64,000 nt of DNA from Roseovarius faecimaris (GCF_009762325.1 NZ_CP034348.1:1990501-2054500), one strand, 5' to 3'. Counted from the first letter of the stretch, positions 28,333 through 38,303 are shown. Program-made: numbers and translations. Notes: generated by a model from the sequence alone, not told the origin.

Positions 28333-29661
28333 ATGCAGCTTCTTCGGTTTTTTGCCCTTGCTCTGGTGCTGTCGCTCTCGCTGGCCTCGCCGCTGCGCGC
28401 GCTGACGCTGCTGCGCGACCCGGATATCGAATACGCGCTCAAGCAACTGGCCGCGCCCATCCTCAAATCCGCCGGGCTCAGCCCCACCAGCACCGATATC
28501 CTGGTCATCGACGATCGCAGCCTCAACGCCTTCGTGGTCGACCGCTCCGCGATTTTTCTGCATGCCGGGCTGATCCTGAAAATGGACGATGCCGCCATGC
28601 TGCAATCGGTCATTGCCCATGAGGCCGCGCATATCGCCAACGGCCACCTTGTGCGCCGCCCGGTGAATGTGCGCAACGCGCGCACGGCCGCGGGCATCGG
28701 CATGGTGCTGGCCGGGGCGGCGGCGGCGACCTCGGGCCATTCCGATGCCATTGGCGCCGCGGCCCTGGGCGCCTCCAACACCGCGCTGCGCCTGCTCATG
28801 GCCCATACCCGCGCCGAGGAAAACGCCGCCGACCAGACCGGCATGCGCTATCTGGCCAATGCCGGGATCGACCCCTCGGGCGCGGTGCGCGTGATGGAGA
28901 TCTTCCGCGGGCAAGAGGCGCTGTCGGTCTCGCGCCGCGATGCCTATGCCCGCACTCATCCGCTCTCCTCCGACCGGTTCCGCGTGGTGCAGCGGCTCGC
29001 CGCGGGCTATGCCGACCGCAAACGCAGCAATCCCGAGCATGATTACTGGTTCGCCCGCGCCAAAAGCAAGCTTTCGGCCTTTGAGCGCTCGCCCAAATGG
29101 ACGCTCAACCGCGCTGGCGAATATGGCTATCAGGATGTCAAACTGATGCGCCAGGCGGTGGCCTATCACCGCCAGTCCAACCTGCGCCGGTCGCTGGCGG
29201 CCATTGACGGCGCCATCGCGACACGTCCCAAAGACCCCTATTACCACGAATTGCGCGGCCAGATCCTGATGGAAAGCCGCCAGATCAAACCGGCCGTGTC
29301 CGCCTATGCCCGCGCCACCAATCTCGCCCCCAAGAACGCCCTGATCCTGGGCGCCTACGGACGTGCATTGCTGGCGGATGGGCAGGTGAAGAAGGCCGTA
29401 CAAGTCCTTGAAAAATCACGCGCCCGCGACGGTCGCGATGCCCGTGTGCTGCGCGATCTCGCCGCGGGGCACGCCAAGCTCGGCAACACCGGTATGGCCT
29501 CGGTCATGACCGCCGAACGCTACGCCATGCTGGGCCGTCTGAAAGACGCCGGCATTCACGCCAAACGGGCGTCGGACCTTCTGCCGCGCGGGTCTGCCGC
29601 TTGGCAGCGCGCCCAAGATGTGCTTTCTGCCTCGGAAGCCGCCCAAAAGAAACGGAGATAA
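28333..29661 (+). CDS. M48-family zinc metalloprotease with TPR repeats (BepA-like)
   Basis: An exported or periplasmic peptidase, 442 aa. A signal peptide covers about residues 1-23 (MQLLRFFALALVLSLSLASPLRA). The zinc site is HEAAH (96-100), with the third ligand in RAEENAAD (about 163-167). From about residue 270 the protein continues in TPR-like helices (SLAAIDGAIATRPKDPYYHELRGQILME and after). This layout matches BepA/YfgC, which looks after outer-membrane protein assembly. ATG 28333 was chosen because it gives a clean signal peptide. The DsbA-like gene follows after five bases, so the two are co-transcribed. Confidence 0.92.
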   Translation: MQLLRFFALALVLSLSLASPLRALTLLRDPDIEYALKQLAAPILKSAGLSPTSTDILVIDDRSLNAFVVDRSAIFLHAGLILKMDDAAMLQSVIAHEAAHIANGHLVRRPVNVRNARTAAGIGMVLAGAAAATSGHSDAIGAAALGASNTALRLLMAHTRAEENAADQTGMRYLANAGIDPSGAVRVMEIFRGQEALSVSRRDAYARTHPLSSDRFRVVQRLAAGYADRKRSNPEHDYWFARAKSKLSAFERSPKWTLNRAGEYGYQDVKLMRQAVAYHRQSNLRRSLAAIDGAIATRPKDPYYHELRGQILMESRQIKPAVSAYARATNLAPKNALILGAYGRALLADGQVKKAVQVLEKSRARDGRDARVLRDLAAGHAKLGNTGMASVMTAERYAMLGRLKDAGIHAKRASDLLPRGSAAWQRAQDVLSASEAAQKKRR

Positions 29662-29666
29662 CCACC

Positions 29667-30416
29667 ATGACCCGCCTGACCCTGCCCGCTCTGGGCCTCT
29701 GCCTCGCCCTGCCGCTGCCCGCGCTGGCGCTCGACCTCGAAAGCATGTCCGACGTCGAACGCGGCCTGTTCCGGGCCGAGGTCCGGGCTTTCCTTCTGGA
29801 AAATCCCGAGGTAATCATGGAGGCCGTCGCGGTTCTGGAAGAGCGCGAGAAAGCCGCGAAGGAACTGGCGGATGTGGAACTGGTGCGCGCCAATCTCGAT
29901 GAATTGCTGAATGACGGCCACTCCTGGGAGGGCGGCAATCCCGACGGAGACCTCGTTCTGGTGGAGTTCATCGACTACCGCTGCGGCTATTGCCGCCGCG
30001 CCCATAACGAGGTGGAGCAACTGATTGAAATGGATGGAAATATCCGCTTCATCGTCAAGGAATTTCCGATCCTTGGGCAAGAGAGCGAACTCAGCTCGCG
30101 CTTTGCCATCGCCACGCATCAGCTGGCGGGCGACGAGGCCTACAAGTCCGCGCATGATGCGCTGATCACCTTCAAGGGCCAGGTGAATGACACCTCGCTC
30201 CTGCGCATCGCCGAAACGCTGGGGCTTGAGGGTCAATCCATCCTCGACCACATGCAAAGCGACGCGGTGACCAAGGTGATCGCCGAAAATCACAGCCTCG
30301 CCGGGCGGCTTCAGATCTCCGGCACACCGTCCTTCGTGATGGGTGAGCGCATGTTGCGTGGTTACCTGCCGCTCGACGGCATGATGCAGATAGCCGAGGC
30401 AATCCGCGCGAACTGA
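29667..30416 (+). CDS. DsbA-family periplasmic thiol-disulfide oxidoreductase
   Basis: The 249-aa protein has a signal peptide (MTRLTLPALGLCLALPLPALA), a helical N-terminal region like that of the ScsC/DsbA trimer-type proteins, and a thioredoxin fold. The active site is CGYC (106-109) in VEFIDYRCGYCRRAH, and the cis-Pro loop is SGTPSFVMG. It may introduce or isomerise disulfides in exported proteins. It starts five bases after the M48 protease stop, which suggests joint envelope quality control. The start at ATG 29667 gives the signal peptide directly. Confidence 0.92.
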   Translation: MTRLTLPALGLCLALPLPALALDLESMSDVERGLFRAEVRAFLLENPEVIMEAVAVLEEREKAAKELADVELVRANLDELLNDGHSWEGGNPDGDLVLVEFIDYRCGYCRRAHNEVEQLIEMDGNIRFIVKEFPILGQESELSSRFAIATHQLAGDEAYKSAHDALITFKGQVNDTSLLRIAETLGLEGQSILDHMQSDAVTKVIAENHSLAGRLQISGTPSFVMGERMLRGYLPLDGMMQIAEAIRAN

Positions 30417-30463
30417 CCCGTCCGCCAATCGGCCCCATCCGCCAATCGACCAGGAGGCGCCCG

Positions 30464-31471
30464 CTAGGGCGTCTCGCCCCCGGTCTGCGCCACAGGATCA
30501 AGGATCACGATCCCCGTCTTCTGCGCCGTTTCGACATAGCGATAGGCCGCGACGATCTCATTCAGCCCATAGCACCGGTCAATCACGGCCTTCAGCTGTC
30601 CCGCCCGCATCAGACTGGCAAAACGGGCAATCATCACCGGATTCGCCCTGGGCATCGGAAAGCGTAACCGCGTAGAGCCGATCAGGCCAAACCACAGCGA
30701 CAACCAGATATTCTGCCACCCGGCTCCAAGGTCCGTCGCGGCAAAGCGCCCGTCCGGCAAAAGCAGCTTCCTGCACTGAAAATAGGACGCCTTTCCAACG
30801 GCATCCAGAATGAAGTTAAAGCGCTCATCAAGGGCGAGATACGCCTCTTTCTGATAGTCGATCACCCGGTCCGCCCCCAGCTCGCGCGCCAGATCGACAT
30901 GCCGTGTCCCCACAACCGCCGTCACCTCCGCCCCGCGTGCCTTGGCCAGTTGCACCGCCGCCGTGCCGATCGCCCCCGATGCGCCATAAATCAGAATGCG
31001 GTCACCGGGGCCGATCCCGAAATCCTGCAAATAGGTCTCGGCATACCACGCCCCTTCGCAGAGCACGGCATCCGCAAACTCAATCCCCTCGGGAAGCAGC
31101 GCCATCGGCCCGGTCACCGGCAGGCAAAGATACTCGGCATGGGCCCCGAACCGCTCGGGCGACAGGCCGAAAACCCGGTCACCGGGCGCATAGGCGCCGA
31201 CCCCCTCGCCGATCGCGGCGACCGTCCCGGCAAAATCCACACCCAGGACCTTTGCCCGCGGCGCGAACAGCCCCGCAGACAGGCGCATGAACCACGGATA
31301 CCCGCGCAGCATGCCGCAATCCGTTCGGCTGACAGTCGTGGCGTGCAGCTTGATCACCACCTCGCCCGGCCCCGGCCGGGGTGTTTCAATCTGTGTCACT
31401 TCGATTTGCTCAGGACCGCCATAGCGCCTGGACAGGGCGGCGCGCATCCGGGAAGGAGGGCCGCCGCTCAT
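30464..31471 (-). CDS. zinc-independent MDR-family alcohol dehydrogenase / quinone-reductase-like
   Basis: A medium-chain dehydrogenase of about 335 aa. The N-terminal GroES-like part holds PGPGEVVIKLHATTVSRTDCGMLRG and KVLGVDFAGTVAAIGEGV; the Rossmann part has ILIYGASGAIGTAAVQLAKARGAEVTAVVGT. The structural-zinc cysteine set is missing, as in quinone-oxidoreductase and reticulon-4-interacting types. The substrate is unknown. The stop of ispG lies six bases upstream, so it is probably read from the rodZ/ispG unit. The start is either at 31471 or at the ATG eight codons further in. Confidence 0.85.
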   Translation of the reverse strand: MSGGPPSRMRAALSRRYGGPEQIEVTQIETPRPGPGEVVIKLHATTVSRTDCGMLRGYPWFMRLSAGLFAPRAKVLGVDFAGTVAAIGEGVGAYAPGDRVFGLSPERFGAHAEYLCLPVTGPMALLPEGIEFADAVLCEGAWYAETYLQDFGIGPGDRILIYGASGAIGTAAVQLAKARGAEVTAVVGTRHVDLARELGADRVIDYQKEAYLALDERFNFILDAVGKASYFQCRKLLLPDGRFAATDLGAGWQNIWLSLWFGLIGSTRLRFPMPRANPVMIARFASLMRAGQLKAVIDRCYGLNEIVAAYRYVETAQKTGIVILDPVAQTGGETP

Positions 31472-31476
31472 CCGCG

Positions 31477-32607
31477 CTATTCTGCGGCTTGTGGCTCGGC
31501 GTTGCCCGCCTCTATGGCCTCGGCGCGTTTCTCGACCTCTTCGACGATATGGTCGATCATCTGATCATTGCTCATCTTGTGGCTCGCCTTGCCCGCCAGG
31601 TACACCATGCCCGACCCGGCCCCGCCCCCGGTGAAGCCCACATCGGTCATCAGCGCCTCGCCCGGCCCATTGACCACACAGCCGATGATACTGAGGCTCA
31701 TCGGCGTCTTGATATGCTCCAGCCGTTTTTCCAGCGTCTCGACCGTGCGGATCACATCAAAACCCTGCCGCGCGCAGGAGGGGCAAGAGATGATGTTCAC
31801 GCCCCGGTGGCGCAGCCCGAGGCTCTTGAGGATCTCATAGCCCACCTTCACCTCTTCCACCGGATCGGCGCTGAGGCTCACGCGGATCGTGTCGCCAATG
31901 CCCATCCACAGCAGGCTGCCCAGGCCGATCGCTGACTTGATCGTGCCGGTCATCAGCCCGCCCGCCTCGGTGATGCCAAGGTGAATAGGCGCGTCGGTCT
32001 GTTCGGCCAGCATCTGATAGGCGGCTGCGGCCATGAACACATCCGACGCCTTGCAGCTGATCTTGAACTCGTGAAAATCATTGTCCTGCAACACCCGGAT
32101 ATGATCGAGCCCGCTCTCCACCATCGCATCCGGACACGGCTCGCCATATTTTTCTAGCAGGTGCTTTTCCAGGCTGCCCGCATTCACCCCGATCCGCATC
32201 GAACAGCCGTGATCCCGCGCCGCCGCGATCACCTCGCGCACCCGGTCCGCGCTGCCGATATTGCCCGGGTTGATGCGCAGGCACGCGGCCCCCGCCTCGG
32301 CCGCCTCGATCCCGCGTCGGTAATGGAAATGAATGTCGGCCACGATCGGCACCGGGCTCTCGCGGCAGATATCCTTCATCGCCCGCGCACTGGCCTCATC
32401 GGGCACCGAGACGCGCACGATATCCGCCCCCGCCTCGGCCGCGGCCTGCACCTGCGCCACCGTGGCCGCAACATCGGTCGTGTCGGTATTGGTCATGGTC
32501 TGCACGCTGATCGGCGCACCGCCGCCCACGGGCACATTGCCTACCATGATCTGACGGCTTTCGCGCCGGTCGATATTGCGCCAGGGACGGATCGGATTAT
32601 GGGTCAT
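31477..32607 (-). CDS. ispG: 4-hydroxy-3-methylbut-2-enyl diphosphate synthase (flavodoxin)
   Basis: This is the sixth step of the MEP isoprenoid pathway and uses a [4Fe-4S] cluster. The 376-aa protein begins with the family block [24 protein letters not shown]. The cluster cysteines are in [14 protein letters not shown] and [11 protein letters not shown]. The TIM-barrel part has [20 protein letters not shown]. It lies 75 bases downstream of the RodZ-like gene, an arrangement also seen in Escherichia coli (rodZ-ispG). It depends on the Fe-S carriers, two of which occur in this window. Confidence 0.97.
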   Translation of the reverse strand: MTHNPIRPWRNIDRRESRQIMVGNVPVGGGAPISVQTMTNTDTTDVAATVAQVQAAAEAGADIVRVSVPDEASARAMKDICRESPVPIVADIHFHYRRGIEAAEAGAACLRINPGNIGSADRVREVIAAARDHGCSMRIGVNAGSLEKHLLEKYGEPCPDAMVESGLDHIRVLQDNDFHEFKISCKASDVFMAAAAYQMLAEQTDAPIHLGITEAGGLMTGTIKSAIGLGSLLWMGIGDTIRVSLSADPVEEVKVGYEILKSLGLRHRGVNIISCPSCARQGFDVIRTVETLEKRLEHIKTPMSLSIIGCVVNGPGEALMTDVGFTGGGAGSGMVYLAGKASHKMSNDQMIDHIVEEVEKRAEAIEAGNAEPQAAE

Positions 32608-32682
32608 CTCATGGGCCTATGGGTCTGTCAGGGCTTTTCCCAGACATAGTGCAGCCGCACGGTGCCCGCAATCTCTAGAGGG

Positions 32683-33927
32683 TTATTGATCTGCGGGTTG
32701 CGCGGATTGGCTCAGTTCGGCCACGTAACGCTCCAGATCCTGATCCTGTTCCAGCACCGCAGGCTGCAACGTTCCGGTCAGGTCCGCCGAGGCCAGCGAC
32801 ATATTCGACGTGACCGACCCGCGCGGCCCCGCAGGCCCGTAAATCTGCCCGGCCACGGCAAAATAGATCGCCCCGCTTTCGCCCACGCGCAGCACCGGCG
32901 GCTCCTCGGTCACGGGCACATCATAGGTGTCGCCCGCGTTCAGGATACCTTCGAAGATCACACTGCCATCGGCCGAACGCACCCGCACCCAGGCCGGGCG
33001 CACGGCGACCATCTGCACACCGGCCGGCTGATCGGCCAGAACCTGCGGCGTTGTCGGCTGCGCCAGCGGCGGCGCGGAGCCTTCTGCAATCACCAGGGTG
33101 CTGTCGCGCTCTGCAGCGGGCAGATCAGAGCTGAGCGCGCCCACGCGGGCGGGATCGAGCGTCGAAATCGGCGCATCGCGCGCCACCATCACCGGCACAT
33201 CCAGCGCCTCGGGGCGATACAGCCGGTCTTCGGCCGGATAAAGCTGCCCCAGCCGGTCCACATTGGTGATCTGAACGCCTGCGGTCACCTCATCGGTGAT
33301 CACATCCTCATTGGTGATCGCCATACCGGCCAGCGGATCGAGATCGGCCAGCACATCGGGCGTGTTCTCCACCGGGGCCACGGTCACGCGCTGCACCTCG
33401 TTGAGCACCGCATACCCGCCATAACCAATCGCGCCGATCAGGGCGAACAAAACCAGCGCCGAGCCGATCGCGCCCGGCTCGATCCGGGCCAGAAAGCTTT
33501 CCGAGGCCGGCAGGAACGGCGTTGCGGGGGCGACCAGAGGATCGGCATCGCGCGGCTTGCGCCGCAGCGGATCATTGGGCTTGCGGATCGACGACGCCTC
33601 GGCCGACATCCCATGCGCAATCGAGAACCCGCTTTCAGAACAGAAATTGCGGAAAGACCGGTCCGGGTCCATGCCAAGATAGCGCGCATAGGACCGCACA
33701 TAACCGGGGATAAAGCCGGGCGTGTCAAACGCATCCGGGTCACAGTTTTCGATGGCTGCGATATAGCTCGCCTTGATGCGCAGCTCGCGCTCCACATCGA
33801 GCAGGGATTTACCGAGCGTCGCGCGCTCGCCGCGCATCACATCGCCCAAACGCAGGTCAAAATCGTCGAACCCTTTAGGCTCAACCTCTTCGACATGTTC
33901 CTTGCGTTTGGAAAGACGCCCGATCAT
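32683..33927 (-). CDS. rodZ: RodZ-like cell-shape protein (HTH_25, TM, DUF4115)
   Basis: The 414-aa protein has an N-terminal helix-turn-helix (DLRLGDVMRGERATLGKSLLD, then IKASYIAAIENCDPDAF and IPGYVRSYARYLGMD), one transmembrane helix near residue 160 (LVLFALIGAIGYGGYAVL), a low-complexity linker, and a C-terminal DUF4115 beta domain (VRVRSADGSVIFEGILNAGDTYDVP). This is the layout of RodZ, which links MreB to the wall machinery. ATG 33927 follows GAGGCGGG. ispG is downstream. Whether it truly works with MreB is inference. Confidence 0.88.
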   Translation of the reverse strand: MIGRLSKRKEHVEEVEPKGFDDFDLRLGDVMRGERATLGKSLLDVERELRIKASYIAAIENCDPDAFDTPGFIPGYVRSYARYLGMDPDRSFRNFCSESGFSIAHGMSAEASSIRKPNDPLRRKPRDADPLVAPATPFLPASESFLARIEPGAIGSALVLFALIGAIGYGGYAVLNEVQRVTVAPVENTPDVLADLDPLAGMAITNEDVITDEVTAGVQITNVDRLGQLYPAEDRLYRPEALDVPVMVARDAPISTLDPARVGALSSDLPAAERDSTLVIAEGSAPPLAQPTTPQVLADQPAGVQMVAVRPAWVRVRSADGSVIFEGILNAGDTYDVPVTEEPPVLRVGESGAIYFAVAGQIYGPAGPRGSVTSNMSLASADLTGTLQPAVLEQDQDLERYVAELSQSAQPADQ

Positions 33928-34066
33928 CAATCCCGCCTCTAGAAAACCCAATCCGAACCACCGGCACACTCACCTTCCGAATGTCCCGATTCGGAAACTG
34001 CCCTTTTCTTTCGGCTAACCTAACACATCGCAAGCAATTTTGCATCAATCGCGCAGGTATGGGCGT

Positions 34067-35290
34067 TTATGCGCTCAACTCCGCGCGATTCAGGGCGCAG
34101 TGGCTCCAAAGCGCATCCATCGCGTTCACCAGCGCGTCCATTTCCTTCGGCCCGTGTACCGGCGACGGCGTGAAGCGCAGCCGCTCGGTGCCGCGTGGCA
34201 CAGTGGGGAAATTGATCGGCTGCACGTAGATGCCATAGCCTTCAAGCAGCATGTCGCTCAGCTTCTTGGTGTGGACCGGGTCGCCCACGATCACCGGCAC
34301 GATATGGCTGCCATGATCGATCAGCGGCAGGCCCAGCCCTTTCAGGCGGGTCTTGAGGATCCTGGCTTGTGTCTGGTGCTGATCGCGCAGCGCCTGATCG
34401 CGCTTGAGATGCGCCACCGAGGCCGCAGCCCCCGCCGCCACCGCCGGCGGCAGCGACGTGGTAAAGATAAAGCCCGGCGCATAGGACCGCACCGCGTCGC
34501 ACATCTTGGCCGAAGCGGCGATATAGCCGCCCATCACGCCATAGGCCTTGGCCAGCGTGCCGTTGATGATGTCGAGCCGATGCATCAGCCGGTCGCGCTC
34601 GGCCACGCCCGCGCCCCGCGGGCCATACATGCCCACCGCGTGCACCTCGTCGATATAGGTCAGCGCGCCAAACTCATCGGCCAGGTCGCAAATCTCTTCG
34701 ATGGGGCCAAAATCGCCATCCATCGAATAGACGCTCTCAAACGCGATCAGCTTGGGCAGGCTGGGGTCGTCCGCCTCCAGAAGCTCGCGCAGATGCGCCA
34801 CGTCGTTATGCCGGAAAATCCGCTTCGCCCCGCCATTGCGGCGCACCCCTTCGATCATGCTGGCATGGTTCAGCTCATCCGAATAAATGATGAGGCCGGG
34901 AAAGAGCTTGGGCAGCGTGCTTAATGTGGCGTCATTGGCAATATAGGCGCTGGTGAACAGCAGCGCAGCTTCCTTGCCATGCAGATCGGCCAGCTCCGCC
35001 TCAAGCCGCTTGTGATAGACCGTCGTGCCCGAGATGTTGCGCGTCCCGCCCGAGCCTGCGCCGGTCGCATCCAGCGCCTCGTGCATCGCGCCCAGCACGG
35101 CGGGATGCTGGCCCATGCCAAGATAGTCATTGCCGCACCATACGGTGATCGGGGCCTGCGTGCCGTCGGGCTTGTTCCAGGTGGCGTGCGGGAACTGTCC
35201 GTTCTGGCGTTCGATATCAATAAAGGTCCGGTAACGACCTTCTTCATGCAAACGACCGATCGCCTGATCCAGCTTCTCAGAGTAGTTCAC
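34067..35290 (-). CDS. hemA: 5-aminolevulinate synthase
   Basis: This enzyme condenses glycine and succinyl-CoA, the first step of tetrapyrrole synthesis in alphaproteobacteria (Shemin pathway). The 407-aa protein holds [70 protein letters not shown] (PLP Asp) and [13 protein letters not shown] (PLP Lys). I chose GTG 35290 (MNYSEKLDQ): the sequence ATGGAGGGG just upstream is its ribosome site, and homologues begin this way. An FNR-type box lies about 140 bases upstream. A heme-regulatory motif was not noticed. Confidence 0.97.
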   Translation of the reverse strand: MNYSEKLDQAIGRLHEEGRYRTFIDIERQNGQFPHATWNKPDGTQAPITVWCGNDYLGMGQHPAVLGAMHEALDATGAGSGGTRNISGTTVYHKRLEAELADLHGKEAALLFTSAYIANDATLSTLPKLFPGLIIYSDELNHASMIEGVRRNGGAKRIFRHNDVAHLRELLEADDPSLPKLIAFESVYSMDGDFGPIEEICDLADEFGALTYIDEVHAVGMYGPRGAGVAERDRLMHRLDIINGTLAKAYGVMGGYIAASAKMCDAVRSYAPGFIFTTSLPPAVAAGAAASVAHLKRDQALRDQHQTQARILKTRLKGLGLPLIDHGSHIVPVIVGDPVHTKKLSDMLLEGYGIYVQPINFPTVPRGTERLRFTPSPVHGPKEMDALVNAMDALWSHCALNRAELSA

Positions 35291-35426
35291 CAGTATCCCC
35301 TCCATCTGGCATCTGCCTCAAATCAAAGGCAGACGGCGCAGCACGCCCCTCATATTCAAGTTTTCCGATACCTATAGTCCGGCCCCGGATATCGCAACAC
35401 GTAACAAATTGCCACGGGGGTGCTCT

Positions 35427-35440
35427 TTGATCTTGATCAA
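35427..35440. promoter_or_regulatory. perfect FNR/FnrL box upstream of hemA
   Basis: TTGAT-CTTG-ATCAA is an exact match to the FNR/FnrL consensus TTGAT-N4-ATCAA. It lies 137 bases before hemA (minus strand) and 72 bases before the M20 peptidase gene (plus strand). FnrL control of hemA is established in Rhodobacter, so hemA is the expected target. The peptidase could also be affected. Confidence 0.75.
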
Positions 35441-35511
35441 CATGCTGGACAGTGCCGTGCGGGCTGTTACGGTCTGCGCGACCTGTCACATCGATCAAGA
35501 GGCCCGTTCCC

Positions 35512-36891
35512 ATGTCCCTCGACGCCATTCTCGCGCGCATTGACGACCAGTTGCCCACCGCACTCGACCGGCTCACAGGGCTGTTGCGCATCCCCTCCAT
35601 CTCGACCGATCCGGCCTATGACGCCCAATGCGAACAGGCTGCCGACTGGCTGGTGGAAGATTTGCAAAGCATTGGAATAGATGCACAAAAACGCAAAACA
35701 CCGGGCAAGCCCATGGTCGTCGGACATATCGACGGGCCCGGGCCTCACCTGCTCTTTTATGGTCATTACGACGTGCAACCGGTGGACCCCCTGGAGCTGT
35801 GGCACACCGACCCGTTCGAGCCCGTGCTGCAGGACACACCCCATGGCAAGGTGATCCGCGGGCGCGGATCCTCCGACGACAAGGGCCAGCTCATGACCTT
35901 CGTCGAGGCCTGCCGCGCCTACAAGGCCGTCACCGGCTCCCTGCCCTGCAAGATCACGTTTTTCTTCGAGGGCGAAGAGGAATCGGGCTCGCCCTCGCTG
36001 ATTCCCTTCATGGAGGAAAACGCGCCCGAGCTTTCGGCCGATATCGCGCTCATTTGTGACACCTCCATGGTCTCCCCCGGCGTGCCCTCGATCGCCAGCC
36101 AGCTGCGCGGCATGCTGAAGGAAGAATTTACCATCCACGGCCCCACCGTGGACCTGCATTCGGGCCATTACGGCGGCCCCGCTCTCAACCCGCTGCGTGA
36201 AATGGCCCGGATCATCTCCACCTTCCACGATGACACCGGCCGCGTCGCCATCGACGGGTTCTACAAGGGCGTGCACGAGGTTCCCGCAGACCTGTTGCGG
36301 CAATGGCAGAGCTGCGGCTTCGACGAAGAGACCTATCTCAGCTCGGTCGGCATGACCCGCCCGCATGGCGAAGAGGGCTATTCCACGATCGAACAGCAAT
36401 GGGCGCGCCCGACGCTTGAGATCAACGGCATGTGGGGCGGCTATCAGGGGGCCGGCACCAAGACGGTCATCCCGGCCGAGGCGCATTGCAAACTCACCTG
36501 CCGCCTGGTCGGCGACATGGACCCCGATCGCATCCGCGACCGTCTGCGCTTTCACGTGGAGGCCCATCTCAGCCCCGATGCGCGGGTGACGTGGGACGGC
36601 GATCTCGAAGGATCGGCAGCGGCGGTGATGAACACCGACCGCCCCGAGTTCGAGCTGGCGCGCCAGGCGCTCTCGGATGAATGGAACCGCGAGGCGGTGC
36701 TGGTGGGCATGGGCGGCTCGATCCCCATCGCCGGGTTCTTCAAGGATATTCTGAACCTCGATTCCATGCTGATCGGCTTTGCCCATGACGATGACGCGAT
36801 TCACTCGCCCAACGAGAAATACAATGTCGAAAGCTTCCACAAAGGCATGCGCAGCTGGGCGCGCGTCCTGCATGCTCTGGCCAAAGGCTGA
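35512..36891 (+). CDS. M20-family dipeptidase / carboxypeptidase
   Basis: A di-zinc peptidase of 459 aa, similar to carnosinase-type dipeptidases. Metal and catalytic motifs: LLFYGHYDVQPVDPLELW (first His and Asp), RGRGSSDDKGQLM (bridging Asp), FFEGEEESGSPSL (Glu base and ligand), and AHDDDAIHSPNEKY (final His). The dimerisation (lid) domain lies about 200-310, including VDLHSGHYGGPALNPL. The start at ATG 35512 gives MSLDAILARID. It opposes hemA across a 220-base region with the FNR box. Confidence 0.92.
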   Translation: MSLDAILARIDDQLPTALDRLTGLLRIPSISTDPAYDAQCEQAADWLVEDLQSIGIDAQKRKTPGKPMVVGHIDGPGPHLLFYGHYDVQPVDPLELWHTDPFEPVLQDTPHGKVIRGRGSSDDKGQLMTFVEACRAYKAVTGSLPCKITFFFEGEEESGSPSLIPFMEENAPELSADIALICDTSMVSPGVPSIASQLRGMLKEEFTIHGPTVDLHSGHYGGPALNPLREMARIISTFHDDTGRVAIDGFYKGVHEVPADLLRQWQSCGFDEETYLSSVGMTRPHGEEGYSTIEQQWARPTLEINGMWGGYQGAGTKTVIPAEAHCKLTCRLVGDMDPDRIRDRLRFHVEAHLSPDARVTWDGDLEGSAAAVMNTDRPEFELARQALSDEWNREAVLVGMGGSIPIAGFFKDILNLDSMLIGFAHDDDAIHSPNEKYNVESFHKGMRSWARVLHALAKG

Positions 36892-36904
36892 TCCGGGGCG
36901 GCAG

Positions 36905-36928
36905 AAGAAAATTCGTACGAATTTTCTT
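36905..36928. repeat. 24-bp perfect palindrome
   Basis: AAGAAAATTCGT followed by ACGAATTTTCTT is a perfect 24-bp palindrome with no loop. It starts 14 bases after the M20 peptidase stop and ends 18 bases before the next start. It may act as a protein-binding site or, as RNA, a hairpin. It is strikingly AT-rich for this genome. An exact function is not known to me. Confidence 0.6.
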
Positions 36929-36945
36929 GGCCCCGGCCCAAACCG

Positions 36946-37809
36946 ATGATCCCGGGCTTCACCGATCATATCATCGCCCCGCAGGGCATCGACATCGCCT
37001 ATAGCAGGGCAGGCTCCGGCCCGCCGCTACTTCTGCTGCACGGCTTTCCCCAGACGCGGGCGATGTGGGCAAAGGTTGCCCCCGAACTGGCGCGCCGCCA
37101 TACCGTCATCATCCCCGACCTGCGCGGTTATGGGCAGAGCGGCAAGCCCGAGGGCCTGCACAATTATAGCTTTCGCGCCATGGGTGGCGATCTCTTCGCG
37201 CTGATGCGCCATCTCGGTCACGACAGGTTCGCCATCGCCGCCCATGACCGCGGCGCACGCGTGGCGCACCGCATGGCGCTCGATGCGCCACAGGCCATCA
37301 CCCGGCTCTGCCTGATGGATATCGTCCCCACCCACACCCTGCTGTCGGACCTGCACCGCGATGTCGCGCAGGCCTATTACCACTGGTTTTTCCTGGCACA
37401 GCCCGCGCCCTTCCCCGAAACGCTGATCGGCCATGACCCCGATGCCTATTTTCAGTCCTGTCTTCTGGGATGGGGCGGGGCCACGCTCAGCGATTTCGAC
37501 GCGGACCAGCTCGCCGCCTACCGCACCGCCTGGCGCGATCCGGAAACGATCCGCGCCATGTGCGACGATTACCGCGCCGCACTTGCCCATGATTTCAACG
37601 ATGACGCGGCGGATCTCGGGGCGCGCATCGCCTGCCCGACGCTGATCCTTTACGGGGGCACGGGGGCGATGGCCAGGGCCTATGACGTCCCCGCCACCTG
37701 GGCGCCCAAATGCAGTGAGATGCAGGCCGCCGCCATCCCCGGCGGGCATTTCTTCATCGACACCGCCCCGGCGGACACCACAGACGCGCTGCACCGCTTC
37801 TTTGCCTGA
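36946..37809 (+). CDS. alpha/beta hydrolase, haloacetate-dehalogenase-like
   Basis: The 287-aa protein closely follows fluoroacetate dehalogenases. The oxyanion-hole HGFP is at 32-35 (LLLHGFPQTRAMW). The nucleophile elbow is AAHDRGARVAHRMALD with Asp101 and the substrate arginines 102 and 105. The cap segment is YYHWFFLAQPAPFPETLIG with the halide-binding His-Trp pair, and the catalytic His is near 268 in GGHFFIDTAP. These residues support C-halogen cleavage of haloacetates, though epoxide hydrolase-type activity is a close alternative. It is co-directional with the M20 peptidase. Confidence 0.85.
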   Translation: MIPGFTDHIIAPQGIDIAYSRAGSGPPLLLLHGFPQTRAMWAKVAPELARRHTVIIPDLRGYGQSGKPEGLHNYSFRAMGGDLFALMRHLGHDRFAIAAHDRGARVAHRMALDAPQAITRLCLMDIVPTHTLLSDLHRDVAQAYYHWFFLAQPAPFPETLIGHDPDAYFQSCLLGWGGATLSDFDADQLAAYRTAWRDPETIRAMCDDYRAALAHDFNDDAADLGARIACPTLILYGGTGAMARAYDVPATWAPKCSEMQAAAIPGGHFFIDTAPADTTDALHRFFA

Positions 37810-37889
37810 ACCAGGACCAGGCACGCCCGCAAGGGCGCGACGGGCGCCACATCCGCAATGATATAGAAATGATCTATGAGGGGGGAAAG

Positions 37890-37966
37890 TGGCGCGGTTG
37901 ACGGGGCTCGAACCCGCGACCCCCGGCGTGACAGGCCGGTACTCTAACCAACTGAGCTACAACCGC
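37890..37966 (-). tRNA. tRNA-Asp (anticodon GTC)
   Basis: Read on the minus strand, the acceptor GCGGTTG pairs with CAACCGC, the D-stem is GCTC/GAGT, and the anticodon stem CCGGC/GCCGG closes the loop CTGTCAC that reads GTC. The T-loop is TTCGAGC, the discriminator base is G as expected for Asp, and CCA is encoded at the 3' end (37890-37892). Confidence 0.97.
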
Positions 37967-38072
37967 GTGAGGGGCTGATTAATCAAAGCCGCCCCTCCCG
38001 TCAATGGGCAAAGCGCGGAAAGTTTCAAAGAAGTTTGCACCGGCCCCGACCGCGCCCCGATCCACCCCGGGA

Positions 38073-38303
38073 TCAGTCGAAATCCGACAAGGCCGCGCGC
38101 ACGATCTCGATCCCGCCCAGGCGCCGGAACAGCGACAGAAGCTCCGCCTGTTTTTCCCGATCGTCACAAAGGATCGCCCATTCCAGAAGCTCTGCGGCCT
38201 CGCTTGGCCACAGTACCGGCCGTTCCCGGCGTTCCAGCCTGTCGCGAATGACGAAAAGCAGCTTCTCCCGCTTTCCGTCATCCGGCGTCTGGTCACAACT
38301 CAT
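38073..38303 (-). CDS. hypothetical protein, 76 aa
   Basis: A small helical protein starting MSCDQTPDDGKREKLLFVIRD (here given to the core) with later blocks VLWPSEAAELLEWAILCDDREKQ and LSLFRRLGGIEIVRAALSD. It is charged and soluble, with no signal or membrane helix. The start at ATG 38303 has only a modest ribosome site (GTGGTGATT). It lies between tRNA-Asp and the divergent XRE regulator, 115 bases from it. I do not recognise the family; coding is supported by the amino-acid makeup and the lack of any overlapping gene. Confidence 0.55.
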   Translation of the reverse strand: MSCDQTPDDGKREKLLFVIRDRLERRERPVLWPSEAAELLEWAILCDDREKQAELLSLFRRLGGIEIVRAALSDFD

